A stretch of DNA of 64,000 nucleotides from Pseudomonas chlororaphis (GTDB lineage Bacteria > Pseudomonadota > Gammaproteobacteria > Pseudomonadales > Pseudomonadaceae), in contig NZ_MSCT01000020.1 in the NCBI RefSeq assembly GCF_001921865.1, positions 703,497 to 767,496 of the forward strand, read 5' to 3'. Positions 1 through 9,008 of this stretch are shown in pieces. The notes under the pieces were generated by a model, which had not been told where the DNA came from, searched no databases, and saw only the letters and a program-made list of their open reading frames with translations. Each line of letters opens with the position of its first letter. The stretch's first letter is position 1. The position numbers and the translations under genes are program-made.

Positions 1-829
1 GGCAAAAACCGCGCTGGCCGGCCTGGACAAGCTGATGGCGCTGCCCACCGATTACCCGGAGCACAGCCACAAAGTCCATCGTGCCCACCTGTATGGGGAC
101 TACGTCCTGGACAAGGCGGTTTTCGCCTATGGCCCAGATCGCCCGGCCCTGCACGTCGAACGGATGAGCATTCGCGCCGGTGAGCGCATCGCCGTGCTGG
201 GGCGCAATGGCGCCGGCAAGTCGACGTTGTTGCAGGCCTTGGTAGGAGGCATCGACGCTCGCTCAGGCTCCATCAGCCTGGACGGCGTCGTGCTCAATCA
301 CCTCGACCCCGCGGACGTTCGCCGGGACGTGGCCTTGCTGACGCAGGACTCTCAGCTGTTTCACGGGACCATCAGGGAAAACCTGAAGTTGGGCGCGCCT
401 TTGGCCGCCGATCAGGAAATGCTCTCGGCACTCGCCCTGACGGGGGCGGCGAGTTTCATCAACAAACTTCCGACCGGTCTGGATCACCTGATCATGGAAG
501 GCGGCATCGGCTTGTCGGGTGGCCAGAAACAGTCGTTGCTGCTGGCCCGCCTGCTCCTGCGTCAACCCAACGTGCTGCTGCTGGATGAGCCGACCTCATC
601 GCTTGACGAAGGAACCGAGCGCTTGTTTCTGGAAAACCTCGGCCTGTGGGCCCAGGGCAAGACCCTGATCATCGCTACGCATCGGCCTGCCTTGCTGGAA
701 CTGGTCGATCGAATCGTCGTGGTCGACGAGGGCAAGGTCGTGCTCGACGAACCCAAGGATGAAGCCATCAGGCGTCTCAGCCGCTCTGCCGCGGTCAACC
801 CCGAGAACGGAGGTGATCGGCATGCTTGA
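1..829 (+). CDS. Type I secretion ABC transporter ATPase, C-terminal part (5' end outside window)
   Basis: The reading frame is open to the left edge, so only about the last 275 residues are visible. They form the nucleotide-binding domain of an ABC exporter: Walker A GRNGAGKST, Q-loop in LLTQDSQLF, signature LSGGQKQ, Walker B VLLLDEPTSS and switch histidine in IIATHRP. The stretch before Walker A resembles the linker after a transmembrane domain, as in LapB/HlyB-type exporters. The stop overlaps the start of an HlyD-type adaptor, so this is the inner-membrane energiser of a type I secretion system that usually exports a large adhesin or RTX protein. The substrate gene and outer-membrane TolC partner are not in view. 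Confidence 0.9.
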   Translation, partial: AKTALAGLDKLMALPTDYPEHSHKVHRAHLYGDYVLDKAVFAYGPDRPALHVERMSIRAGERIAVLGRNGAGKSTLLQALVGGIDARSGSISLDGVVLNHLDPADVRRDVALLTQDSQLFHGTIRENLKLGAPLAADQEMLSALALTGAASFINKLPTGLDHLIMEGGIGLSGGQKQSLLLARLLLRQPNVLLLDEPTSSLDEGTERLFLENLGLWAQGKTLIIATHRPALLELVDRIVVVDEGKVVLDEPKDEAIRRLSRSAAVNPENGGDRHA

Positions 830-2045
830 TATTCACGGATTGCTGGCCCGGGCGCGCCGCCTCATGAAGAAGAAGTCGCCGTTGGAAGGAATGGACCCGG
901 AGGACGATGCTGCGCTGCAGCAATCAATGGGAGTAGTCAGCTGCCTGATGGTGATTGTTCTGATCCTTGGTAGCTGGGCCTATTTTGCCGACCTGGAAGA
1001 AGTCTCCAAAGGCGATGGCAAGGTGATTCCCAGTTCCCATGAGCAGATCATTCAATCGCTGGAGGGAGGCATCCTGGCCGCTCTCAACGTGTCGGAAGGT
1101 GATCTGATAGAGGCAGGACAAGTACTGGCGCAACTTGATCCGACCAAGACCGAGTCGAACCTGGAGGAAAGCGCTTCTCGATACCGTGCCGTCCTGGCTA
1201 GCGCAAGTCGCCTGCAGGCGGAGGTGGATGGCAGTGCCCTGGTTTTTCCCGATGAACTTCAGCCATTCGCCGAGCTGATGGCTCGAGAAACCCGGCTCTA
1301 CAATAAACGGGTCAACAGGCTCAAGGAGTCTCTGGCGGGGGTGAATGATTCGCTGCGATTGGTCGACCGGGAACTGCAGATCACCCAGTCGCTGGCCAAA
1401 AACGGTGCCGCCAGCAATGTCGAGGTGATTCGCTTGCAGCGCCAGCGCAGCGAATTGCAGCTCAAACTCACCGAGCTACGGTCTACCTATCAGGTTCAGG
1501 CGGGAGAGGAGTTGGCCAAGGCTCGTTCGGAGGTCAGCACCTTGAACTCGGTCATTAGAGGTCGCGAGGACTCATTGACCCGCTTGACGGTCCTGTCGCC
1601 CGTGCGCGGCATTGTCAAAGGCATCGAGGTGACCACCATCGGCGGGGTCATCCCGCCCAATGGCAAGCTGATGCAGATCGTACCGCTGGATGACCAGCTC
1701 TTGATCGAGACACGCATTTCACCGAGGGATATCGCCTTCATTCATCCGGACCAGGCGGCGAAGGTGAAAATCACCGCTTATGACTACTCCATCTACGGCG
1801 GGCTCGATGGCAAGGTGGTGACAATCTCCCCGGATACGATCCAGGACAAGGTGAAGCCGGAAAACTACTTCTATCGCGTGTTCATTCAAACAGAGTCGAG
1901 TTTTCTAAAGAACACGCAGGGTCAGCCGTTCGCCATCAGTCCCGGGATGATCGCGACGGTGGACATCAAGACAGGCTCAAAGACGGTATTGGACTACCTG
2001 ATCAAACCGTTCAACAAGGCCAGGGAGGCCATGCGCGAGCGTTGA
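822..2045 (+). CDS. HlyD-family type I secretion periplasmic adaptor
   Basis: This 407-residue protein has a short cytosolic N-terminus, one membrane segment at about residues 37-55 and a large periplasmic part. That part has a lipoyl/biotinyl-like half near GDGKVIPSSHEQII, a long coiled coil at about 115-245, and the second lipoyl half plus beta-barrel domain (SPVRGIVKGIEV onward). It would bridge the ABC exporter to TolC. I chose the ATG at 822 over an in-frame upstream ATG because GGAGGTGAT sits just before it and it overlaps the ATPase stop by 8 bases, implying translational coupling. Similar to LapC/PrtE-type adaptors. Confidence 0.9.
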   Translation: MLDIHGLLARARRLMKKKSPLEGMDPEDDAALQQSMGVVSCLMVIVLILGSWAYFADLEEVSKGDGKVIPSSHEQIIQSLEGGILAALNVSEGDLIEAGQVLAQLDPTKTESNLEESASRYRAVLASASRLQAEVDGSALVFPDELQPFAELMARETRLYNKRVNRLKESLAGVNDSLRLVDRELQITQSLAKNGAASNVEVIRLQRQRSELQLKLTELRSTYQVQAGEELAKARSEVSTLNSVIRGREDSLTRLTVLSPVRGIVKGIEVTTIGGVIPPNGKLMQIVPLDDQLLIETRISPRDIAFIHPDQAAKVKITAYDYSIYGGLDGKVVTISPDTIQDKVKPENYFYRVFIQTESSFLKNTQGQPFAISPGMIATVDIKTGSKTVLDYLIKPFNKAREAMRER

Positions 2046-2092
2046 TTCCAGGGGTATCCATTCCCCCATCGAGGCGATGAAAAACACACCAC

Positions 2093-2118
2093 AACGCCGG
2101 CCATGAGCCGGCGTTTTT
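2093..2118 (+). terminator. Rho-independent terminator of the type I secretion operon
   Basis: A perfect 9-bp stem (AACGCCGGC / GCCGGCGTT) with a 5-base loop CATGA is followed by a T run. It lies 48 bases after the adaptor stop and also separates this operon from the convergent minus-strand operon. Confidence 0.9.
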
Positions 2119-2161
2119 AATGCCCGGAAACCCCCTGCCCTGCCCTTTCAGCCGCTGCCGG

Positions 2162-3037
2162 TCAGTGACTGAGCATCTGCAGCGGACAGCCGCGGGTGAT
2201 CGACTCGATGCGTGCGGCGCTGAGGCCGAAGGCCTGGAACCATTTCTGGCTGATGTCCAGCCACGGACGGATGTCCGGCTGGCTGGTCTGGCCCAGGTCC
2301 GAGCTGTAGACCACCTGGGGCAGCTCGCGCAGGACCCTGGAAAAGTCGTCCTCGTCCTGATAGCCGAGCAGGTAGGTCAGCGCGGTCTGCTCGATGTAGA
2401 GCAGCGGCAGGCTGCCCAGCTCCAGCAGGTCCGCGGCCTTCAGCCCGGTCAGGGGGTTGGCCGGCTGGTTGAGCATCAGCCGCGGCACCTGCAAGCGGTC
2501 CGCCGCCTCCACCAGGCGCAGCACTTCTTCGCGGTTGGCATGGCCGGTGGAGATCACCACCGGGTAATCCCGGCTCATGCGCAGCAGCTCCAGGGTGGCG
2601 TGGTTCAATCGGCCGCTGGCGTCGCTGACCGTCAGCGGCTGCACCGGGCGCTGGCCAAGGATCGGGTGGCTGAGGTCGCGGGCCAGGCGGCTGGTGTGCT
2701 TGCGCCCCGTGACGGTGGGCAGGTGGACGATGAAACGCAGCTCGGCGGCGCCATGCTGGCACAGCGAGCGCTCGACCACCCGCCAGTCGATCCCTCCGGC
2801 AATCTCGTTGAGCACGATCGAGCCGGACACCGGCAACCCCTGCTGGCGTGCCTCCCAAGCCTGGGCCGCGGTACAGCCCAGATGGTTCTTGAGCACCACC
2901 CAACCGTCCAGCGCCCGATACTGCCCGCCGGCCTGTATCGCGCTGTGGCGACGCAGGTAGGCATCGGGGCCGGCATGGTAGTGAACATCGATAAAGCGCG
3001 CCGCGGCGGCCTCGCTTGCTGCGGTCGAGGTGCTCAT
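2162..3037 (-). CDS. DUF6282-like, amidohydrolase-type protein
   Basis: A 291-residue protein whose N-terminus carries DVHYHAGPD, an H-x-H motif (about H19 and H21) like the first metal-binding strand of amidohydrolase TIM barrels. Further histidines follow in VVISTGHANREEV and near the C-terminus there is YSSDLGQ, a plausible final-strand aspartate. I believe this matches the DUF6282 family, which has no established reaction. It is the last gene of a nine-gene minus-strand operon. Its ATG overlaps the preceding stop as ATGA, and GGAGG precedes it. A hydrolytic or ring-opening role is inference only. Confidence 0.7.
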   Translation of the reverse strand: MSTSTAASEAAAARFIDVHYHAGPDAYLRRHSAIQAGGQYRALDGWVVLKNHLGCTAAQAWEARQQGLPVSGSIVLNEIAGGIDWRVVERSLCQHGAAELRFIVHLPTVTGRKHTSRLARDLSHPILGQRPVQPLTVSDASGRLNHATLELLRMSRDYPVVISTGHANREEVLRLVEAADRLQVPRLMLNQPANPLTGLKAADLLELGSLPLLYIEQTALTYLLGYQDEDDFSRVLRELPQVVYSSDLGQTSQPDIRPWLDISQKWFQAFGLSAARIESITRGCPLQMLSH

Positions 3038-3810
3038 GCATGGGCCTCCAGGTCGATCCCAAGGTGCGTACGCACGCTGGCGCGCACCTGGGCCAGGTCA
3101 TCCAGCAGCGGGCGCATGCCGGCGCCGGGAACGCCCACCGCCCGATGCTGCGCGGACGCCTGGAAGCTGACATTGGTCGCCCTGACCAGCTGCGAGCGCT
3201 CGCCGAAGATGCTCAGCAGGCGCCCCGGCCAGGCCGCGACCTGTGGCTCGACATTCAGCTCGCTCAACAAGCGGAAACCCTGGTCCAGGCGTCGCCCGGC
3301 CCGCTCGTCGGCCGTCGCCGGCGGCGCAGGCTGGCGCGCCGGCGGTTTCACCCGGGCCGGCAGCACCCACTGATCGAGCAGCATCAGGGCGGTGTCGACG
3401 TCGCCGGCGCTGGCCAGGTCGGCCATCGCCCCCAGGCGCCGGTCGAGGATCTTGTCGGCCCTGGTCGGCGAGGAAATCAGCAGCGCCTGCGCCGCCTGCC
3501 GGCCCACGCCGGTCGCCAGCAAGCCCTGGACCACCGCGCCGCCCAGGGCGGACCCGGCGATCAGGGCAATCGGCCCCAGCGGTTCGAGCACCTGCGCCCA
3601 GCGCTGGGTAAAACCGATGAAAGGCTCGTCGTCATCGCCCAGCAACGACAACGTGTCAAAGATCACGACCCGATAACCCTTGTCGACCAGCGACTGGGTC
3701 AGGGGGGCGAAGAACTGGCCCTCGTCCCAGGTGGGCATGACCGGCGACATCACCACCACCAGTTCCGGGCCCAAACCAAACTGCACATGTACGGGGGCAT
3801 TGCTGTTCAT
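3034..3810 (-). CDS. Alpha/beta-hydrolase-fold protein lacking the usual catalytic residues
   Basis: A 258-residue protein with an alpha/beta hydrolase layout. The start is the ATG of MNSN, preceded by AAAGGA; an upstream in-frame ATG has no such site. Where family members have the nucleophile elbow GHSLGG, this protein reads GSALGG, so the serine position is alanine. The usual C-terminal GAGHxP histidine region reads GAGMRPLL. Both changes suggest it cannot act as a normal serine hydrolase. It could be a non-hydrolytic enzyme, a binding protein or a decayed enzyme, although the reading frame is intact. It is translationally coupled to the DUF6282-like gene. Confidence 0.7.
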   Translation of the reverse strand: MNSNAPVHVQFGLGPELVVVMSPVMPTWDEGQFFAPLTQSLVDKGYRVVIFDTLSLLGDDDEPFIGFTQRWAQVLEPLGPIALIAGSALGGAVVQGLLATGVGRQAAQALLISSPTRADKILDRRLGAMADLASAGDVDTALMLLDQWVLPARVKPPARQPAPPATADERAGRRLDQGFRLLSELNVEPQVAAWPGRLLSIFGERSQLVRATNVSFQASAQHRAVGVPGAGMRPLLDDLAQVRASVRTHLGIDLEAHA

Positions 3811-3846
3811 ATCGATTCCTTTGCGCAAGAACAGGGTTCGTCGGGA

Positions 3847-4821
3847 TCAGGCAAACCGTCGGCCGGCAACACGCAGCGCCTGCTCCGCGCCGCGCACGGT
3901 CTGCTCGACGATGGTGGCCGCGGGCAGCACATCGTTGATCAGGTCGGCGACTTCGCCGGTCCAGATCGCCCGCACGTCGGTGTTGTCTTCGCGCAACGCC
4001 TGCGCGTAGTCCTCGGCCACGCTGGCCGGGGCTCCCAGCAGCTCTTGCTCGAAACCCAGCCAGCGCGCGGTGAAGTCGTTGGCCAGGGCGCGGCCGCTGT
4101 AGTGCTCGGGCCATTCGATGCCGCGCACCAGGTCGAACGCCCGGGTGCGTACCAGGTCGCCCGCCGTGGCCTGGAGTAGGCGTTGCTTGACCTTGTTCGA
4201 CGGCAGCGCTTCGTCGCTGGCCAGGAAGCGCGTACCCAGCATGGCCCCGTCGGCGCCCAGCAACAGCGCCGCGGCTAGCCCCCGGCCATCGGCGATGCCG
4301 CCGGCGGCGATCAGCACCGCGTCGTCGCCCACCGCGTCGCGCACGGCCGGCAGCAATGGCAAGGACGCGCGCCGCAGGCTGTGCCCGCCGGCCTCGGCGC
4401 CCTGCACGATCAAGGCGTCGGCCCCGGCATCCAGCGCGGCCAGCGCCTGGTCGACGTCATGCACCTGCACCACGGCCTGGGCGCCGCTGTCCTTGATCGG
4501 GGCGATAAAGGGCCGGGCATCGCCGAACGACAAGGCGACCACATCGGGCCCATAGGACAGGGCCAGGTCCAGCAGCTCGAAACGCTTGGCCACGGTGAAC
4601 ATCACCAGGCCGACGCCCCAGGGCTCCTTGACGTCACTCATCAGCGCCAGCTCGGTCTTCATCCAGTCCGGATCGCCATAGCTGGCGCCGACCAGGCCGA
4701 GCCCGCCGGCCCGGGAAACCGCGGCGGCAAGGCGCCCGCCGGAAGCGCCGCCCATGGGCGCCAGCACCACCGGATGGGTGATCTTGAGCAGTCGGGTCAG
4801 CGCGGAATCAAAATTGCTCAC
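3847..4821 (-). CDS. Nitronate monooxygenase family flavoprotein (2-nitropropane dioxygenase-like)
   Basis: A 324-residue FMN-dependent TIM-barrel protein. The N-terminus has the family APMGGASGG substrate/flavin loop, the middle has the signature QGAEAGGH, and IAAGGIADGRG and GADGAMLGTRF form the phosphate-binding region. Members oxidise nitronates, or act as enoyl reductases in some pathways. The GTG at 4821 is chosen because AAGGAGA lies 7 bases upstream; an in-frame ATG 54 bases further upstream has no site. It sits in an operon with another flavin monooxygenase and a flavin reductase, so its natural substrate is probably an intermediate of that pathway. Confidence 0.85.
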   Translation of the reverse strand: MSNFDSALTRLLKITHPVVLAPMGGASGGRLAAAVSRAGGLGLVGASYGDPDWMKTELALMSDVKEPWGVGLVMFTVAKRFELLDLALSYGPDVVALSFGDARPFIAPIKDSGAQAVVQVHDVDQALAALDAGADALIVQGAEAGGHSLRRASLPLLPAVRDAVGDDAVLIAAGGIADGRGLAAALLLGADGAMLGTRFLASDEALPSNKVKQRLLQATAGDLVRTRAFDLVRGIEWPEHYSGRALANDFTARWLGFEQELLGAPASVAEDYAQALREDNTDVRAIWTGEVADLINDVLPAATIVEQTVRGAEQALRVAGRRFA

Positions 4822-4900
4822 GGTGTCTCTCCTTGATGTACCGATAAAAGTCGCCGAACGACGGGCCCGCGGCACCCCGTGCGCGCGGGCCCGCTTGCCC

Positions 4901-5272
4901 TCAGGCGAGTGCCGCGGCCACCGGGGCGAAGTCTGCCGGGATGTAGTCGTTGACCTTGTAGAGGTGGAACTCCCAGGTGCCGGTTTCCTTCAATCGGGAA
5001 TAGCGCGACATGAATTGCTCGTCGCTGAACAGCGAGTCGAATTCCTCCTTGCTGCTCCACTGCGCCTGGTTGATCACGGTCTTGCCGTCGATGCTCTTGA
5101 ACAGGCGGCTCCACTGGAACGACGGGTAGTTCTGCGCCACATAACCCACGGCCGAGCGCAGGACGTCGAGGGCGGCGTCCTGCTGCCCCTCGAAGACATG
5201 CACCACGTTGACCAGGAAAATCGCCTCGCTCTCGGCGGGGGTAGGTGCATCGAATTCAGTCAGGTTGCTCAT
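4901..5272 (-). CDS. Antibiotic biosynthesis monooxygenase (ABM) domain protein
   Basis: A 123-residue single-domain protein with the ferredoxin-like ABM pattern: an N-terminal strand AIFLVNVVHVFEGQ, a helix, then the second strand FQWSRLFKSIDGKTVIN and QAQWSSKEEFDSLFSDEQF. ABM proteins include cofactor-free quinone-forming monooxygenases and heme-degrading enzymes, and some have no known activity. The start is the ATG after GGAGGCAAC; an upstream in-frame GTG/ATG extension of five codons is unlikely. It lies between a flavin reductase and the nitronate monooxygenase in the same operon. Confidence 0.75.
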   Translation of the reverse strand: MSNLTEFDAPTPAESEAIFLVNVVHVFEGQQDAALDVLRSAVGYVAQNYPSFQWSRLFKSIDGKTVINQAQWSSKEEFDSLFSDEQFMSRYSRLKETGTWEFHLYKVNDYIPADFAPVAAALA

Positions 5273-5321
5273 GTTGCCTCCAGGCAAAAAACACAGTGTT
5301 CAGGGGATGTTCAAAAGCGGT

Positions 5322-5852
5322 TCAGTGGATCAGTTCGCAGGACTGCACCGGCTTGCCGTCCTGCCACAGCAGCGGCGAAATCCGCTCGTTGACCCGCGAC
5401 TTCTCGACCCGGCCGACGATCACCTCGTGGGTGGCGTAGGACAGCCGCGCATCGACGCTGCAAAACAGCGTCGCCTGGGCGTCGGCCAGGTACGGCAGGT
5501 CGTCGCAGGCCGCCCAGTCACCATGCTCGAAGCGCGCATTGCCCTTGAGCTGGCCGGCGAAAACGCCCACCAGGCGGCTCTGCGCGGCATCGAGCAGGTT
5601 CACGCTGAAGCGCTGGTTGGCCAGCAGCGGCTGGTACAGGCTGGCCGTGCGGTTGATGCAGATCAGCAGCGACGGCGGCTCGGTGCACAACGAGCTGACC
5701 GCCGTGGCGACCATGCCGCTGCGCGCGCCGTCGACGCCGGTGGCGATGATCGACACCGTGCTGGTCAGGCGCCGCATGGCCCGTTTGAAGTCCTCGGCCA
5801 GCGCCTGTTCGGGGGGCTCGACGGCCAGCGCCAACGCGCTCCGGGCGCTCAT
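5322..5852 (-). CDS. Flavin reductase (HpaC/RutF-like)
   Basis: A 176-residue flavin reductase-like domain protein: FKRAMRRLTSTVSIIATG, then GMVATAVSSLCTEPPSLLICINRTAS and FSVNLL are the conserved FMN-binding strands. Such proteins supply reduced flavin to a partner monooxygenase. The partner is almost certainly the luciferase-like monooxygenase immediately upstream, whose stop overlaps this ATG as ATGA at 5849-5852. RutF and HpaC are the closest named families I recognise, but the rest of the rut operon is absent. Confidence 0.87.
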   Translation of the reverse strand: MSARSALALAVEPPEQALAEDFKRAMRRLTSTVSIIATGVDGARSGMVATAVSSLCTEPPSLLICINRTASLYQPLLANQRFSVNLLDAAQSRLVGVFAGQLKGNARFEHGDWAACDDLPYLADAQATLFCSVDARLSYATHEVIVGRVEKSRVNERISPLLWQDGKPVQSCELIH

Positions 5853-7024
5853 GCCACCGCTCCGATAATCACCCGCGAGCTGTTGTGGGGCTGGCGCAAG
5901 CCGGCGTCTTCCATGCGTGGCAGGACGTCCTGGAGAAACTCGTCGAGGCCGCTCTTGTAGTCGAGCCAGGTCAGGCAGATGCCGTCGATGCCCAGGTCGC
6001 TGTAGCGCTGGAACTGCTCGGTGATCATTTCCGCGGTGCCCACCAGCGGCACCCCGGCGAACCCGGCCTTGAAGTGGAAGCGGAAGCGCTCGGCGTCCTC
6101 GGTGCTGGCGAACATGCCGCTCTGGATGCCGATCTCCGAGGTGACGTTATCCAGGGCGACTTCATCGCCGTGTTGGTTGACGTAGTAGTCGAGGTACTTC
6201 TCGGCCTCTTCCAGGGTGTCTTTCTGCACCACGTAGGAGTAGACCCAGATCTGGATCTCGCGGCCGAACTCCAGGCGCGCCAGGTCGCGGTAGGCCTTGA
6301 TCTGCGCGCGGATGGTGGCGTCGTCGTCCTCGTGCTTGAGGATCAGGAACGCCGCGTCGCAATGCTCGGCGCAAAACCTTCGACCGCGCTCGGAACCGCC
6401 GGCGTTCATCAGGAACGGCTGGTTCAGCGGCTTGGGCTGGGCAAAGCCCTGGGCGATGTTGAAGAAGTCGCCCTGATGGTCGAAGTTGCCCGGTTCGTTC
6501 CAGGCCAGCCGGGCGATCTTCAGCCACTCGTCGGCGTGGTCGTAGCGCCGGTCGTGCTCCAGCTGCACGCCGCCGTTGAACATGCCCATTTCCTTGCCGT
6601 ACCAGCCGCAGATCATGTTCAGGCCGAAGCGCCCGCCGCTGATGTGGTCGATGGTCGCGGCCTGCTTGGCGGCGAACAAGGGATGCACGGTCGACAGGTG
6701 GGAGGTGGTGAACAGCGCGATCTGCTCGGTCACCGAGGCCAGGCCCGCGGCCCAGGTATAGGTCTCGAACGACACGCCCATCGGGTCGCTGGCGCCGCCC
6801 CAGCCGCGCCAGCGGCCGACCGGCAGCAGCAGTTCCAGGCCGGCCTTGTCGGCCTTCTTGGCGATTTCCAGGTTGCCGTTCCAGTCGGAGGCGTCCAGGC
6901 GCTCCGGAACCGTGGTCAGGGTGCAGCCGCCCTCGATATTGAGCGCGAAGACCCCCAGCTTGATTTTGTTGGTGCTGCTGCGCATCGGGTTGGTCTTGAT
7001 CTTTGCCGGATGATTCGAAGTCAT
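5849..7024 (-). CDS. Luciferase-like (LLM class) flavin-dependent monooxygenase
   Basis: A 391-residue bacterial-luciferase-fold monooxygenase. The TIM barrel begins with KLGVFALNIEGG and carries the family segments ATIDHISGGRFGLNMICGW (FMN site) and MNAGGSERGRRF (phosphate loop). The pattern is closest to the RutA/SfnG/DszA group, whose members cleave C-N or C-S bonds or make N-oxides using FMNH2 and oxygen. The start at 7024 has AAGGAG 8 bases upstream. It is coupled by a 4-base overlap to its presumed flavin reductase. Substrate unknown. Confidence 0.87.
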   Translation of the reverse strand: MTSNHPAKIKTNPMRSSTNKIKLGVFALNIEGGCTLTTVPERLDASDWNGNLEIAKKADKAGLELLLPVGRWRGWGGASDPMGVSFETYTWAAGLASVTEQIALFTTSHLSTVHPLFAAKQAATIDHISGGRFGLNMICGWYGKEMGMFNGGVQLEHDRRYDHADEWLKIARLAWNEPGNFDHQGDFFNIAQGFAQPKPLNQPFLMNAGGSERGRRFCAEHCDAAFLILKHEDDDATIRAQIKAYRDLARLEFGREIQIWVYSYVVQKDTLEEAEKYLDYYVNQHGDEVALDNVTSEIGIQSGMFASTEDAERFRFHFKAGFAGVPLVGTAEMITEQFQRYSDLGIDGICLTWLDYKSGLDEFLQDVLPRMEDAGLRQPHNSSRVIIGAVA

Positions 7025-7098
7025 TGCTGTATCTCCTTGATCAGGGAACGTGATGCGTCGTTGCGCCTCACGCCTGTACGTCGCAGGCAGGTTGCCGC

Positions 7099-7806
7099 TC
7101 AGGCGGCGCTTGGGGTTTTCGCCTCGGCCGCCAGCCACGGCTGGTCGTAGCGGTGCAGGCAGCGCGCCTCCGCCAGCGACAGGCCCTGGCCGACCGACGC
7201 GATGATGTCGCGCTCGGTCTTCTCCACGGCGATGGCACGCCGGATGACCTCTTCGGCCTGTTCGAGGGGGATCACCAGGCAGCCGCTGGCGTCGCCGACG
7301 ATCAGGTCGCCGGGGCGGATGGTCACGCCGCTGACCTCGACCGGCACCTGGGTGGCCTTGAGCTGCACGCGGTTCTTGCCCGACTGCATGAAACGCCCGC
7401 GGCTGAACAAGGGGTAATCGAGGCGGGTCACGGTGTCGATGTCCCGCGCCACCCCGTCGATCAGGGTGCCGCGGACATTCCGCTGCACCGCAACGTGGGT
7501 CAGGATGTCGCCCCAGACCGTGGCGTCCAGCCGGCCGGCGTTGCTGGACACCACCACCGAGCCGGGCGGCACGTCGTCGATGTAGTTGGCCGCGTTCTTG
7601 AAGCCCGCGCCCTGGCTGACCGGCTCGTAGAGCACGGTAAAGGCAAAGCCGGCGCAACGGGTCCCCGGGACTTGCTGGACGATGCCCAGCAACCCGGCGT
7701 CGATCCCCAGGCTGTCCAGGGCGTCGCTCAGCGAGGCGGTGTCCAGCACAGCGCATTGCTCCAGCAGGGAGGCGCGTTGCGATTCCGAGAGTGTTGGGTG
7801 GCTCAT
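7099..7806 (-). CDS. RraA-family aldolase/decarboxylase-like protein
   Basis: A 235-residue protein of the RraA / 4-hydroxy-4-methyl-2-oxoglutarate aldolase family (once annotated as dimethylmenaquinone methyltransferase). It has the expected DATVWGD helix and GTLIDGVARD, the R-D pair found in catalytic aldolases rather than in RraA RNase E inhibitors. GDLIVGDASGCLVIP is the family C-terminal core. Catalytic members split HMG/CHA or decarboxylate oxaloacetate. The ATG overlaps the upstream dehydrogenase stop (ATGA) and AAGGAG precedes it. The operon context suggests a C-C bond cleavage or decarboxylation step. Confidence 0.82.
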   Translation of the reverse strand: MSHPTLSESQRASLLEQCAVLDTASLSDALDSLGIDAGLLGIVQQVPGTRCAGFAFTVLYEPVSQGAGFKNAANYIDDVPPGSVVVSSNAGRLDATVWGDILTHVAVQRNVRGTLIDGVARDIDTVTRLDYPLFSRGRFMQSGKNRVQLKATQVPVEVSGVTIRPGDLIVGDASGCLVIPLEQAEEVIRRAIAVEKTERDIIASVGQGLSLAEARCLHRYDQPWLAAEAKTPSAA

Positions 7807-9008
7807 GCATGACTCCTTGCTGGCGAAACCCAGCCGTTTTCGCTGTGGGGGGCGAGTTGATTGAGGTTGAACACGCTTCTTTCGATGATGGCCGCGGCGC
7901 ATTCCCGGGTCGTCGCCTGGCCGCCGCTGTCGTAGGTCTGGCAGTCGTGCCGGACCACCTGCGCCACGGCCTGCTCGATGGCCTGGGCCTGGGCCTGGTA
8001 GCCCAGGTGTTCGAGCAACAGGGCCAGGGACAGGAACATCGCGCTGGGGTTGGCTTTTTCCTGGCCGACATGGGCCGGGGCGCTGCCGTGCACCGGCTCG
8101 AAGTAGGCCCCGGCGTCGCCGATGTTGGCGCTGGGCGCGAACCCCAGGCCGCCCATGACCCCTGCCCCGAGGTCGGAAAGGATGTCGCCGAACATGTTCT
8201 CCGCGACTATCACCCCGAAGCGTTCCGGACGCCGGATCATCCACAGGGCCACGGCATCGACGTTGTCGATGTTGTAGGCGATGTCCGGGTAATGCGCGGC
8301 CACCTCTTCGAGGATCCCCCGGGCGAACGCGCCGCTGTAGCGCAGCACATTGGGCTTGTCCGCCAGGGTCACGCGCTTGTAGCCGTGCTTGCGCGCGTAC
8401 TCGAAGGCGAAGCGGAACAGCCGGGTCAGGCCGGCCCGGGTCTGCAGCCGCACGGTCATGGTCGCGTCTTCGGCGCCCTCGCGGGTCCAGGGCGCGCCGG
8501 CCAGTTCCCGGGCCTTGAGCACCGGCTCGAATTCGGCGGGAATCGACGCGAAGTCCAGGCCCGCGTACAGCCCCTCGGTGTTCTCCCGGATCACCGTGAA
8601 ACGGAACCGGCCCTCGCCGAGCACATCGGTGACCGGCCGCACGTTGGCATACAGGCTCAGGCGCTGGCGCAGCTGGATCACCGGCGAGACGTACGCCCGC
8701 GAGGTGTTGCGCAAGGCCGCGGGCAATTCCTTTTCCGCTTCCTGCAAGGCCTTGCTGGTGATGGCGCCCAGCAGCGTGGCGTCGGCGGCGGCGATTTTTT
8801 CCCAGGTCTCGGCCGGCACCGGGTCGCCGCCGTTGCGCCAGCACTCCCAGCCGATCTGGCCGAAGTCCAGGTCGATGGGCAGTTGCAGCGCATCGAAGAT
8901 CGGCAGTATGGCGTCGACGACTTCGACGCCGACGCCGTCGCCAGGCAACACACAGACCCGATGCCGCGCCGGCTTGCCCGGCAACGTCGATTGCGAAAGG
9001 GTCGTCAT
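7803..9008 (-). CDS. Isocitrate/isopropylmalate/tartrate dehydrogenase family protein
   Basis: A 401-residue NAD(P)-dependent beta-decarboxylating dehydrogenase. Visible are LPGDGVGVEVV at the N-terminus, FTVIRENTEGLYAG (substrate-binding loop), the catalytic lysine region in TLADKPNVLRYS, the metal-binding NIDNVDAVALW and NMFGDILSDLGAG, and FEPVHGSAP. The family oxidises a 2-hydroxyacid with a 3-carboxylate and releases CO2. leuC, leuD and leuA are not nearby, so it is probably not the leucine enzyme. The start ATG overlaps the aldolase stop (TGATG); a GTG one codon earlier is also possible. Confidence 0.85.
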   Translation of the reverse strand: MTTLSQSTLPGKPARHRVCVLPGDGVGVEVVDAILPIFDALQLPIDLDFGQIGWECWRNGGDPVPAETWEKIAAADATLLGAITSKALQEAEKELPAALRNTSRAYVSPVIQLRQRLSLYANVRPVTDVLGEGRFRFTVIRENTEGLYAGLDFASIPAEFEPVLKARELAGAPWTREGAEDATMTVRLQTRAGLTRLFRFAFEYARKHGYKRVTLADKPNVLRYSGAFARGILEEVAAHYPDIAYNIDNVDAVALWMIRRPERFGVIVAENMFGDILSDLGAGVMGGLGFAPSANIGDAGAYFEPVHGSAPAHVGQEKANPSAMFLSLALLLEHLGYQAQAQAIEQAVAQVVRHDCQTYDSGGQATTRECAAAIIERSVFNLNQLAPHSENGWVSPARSHA

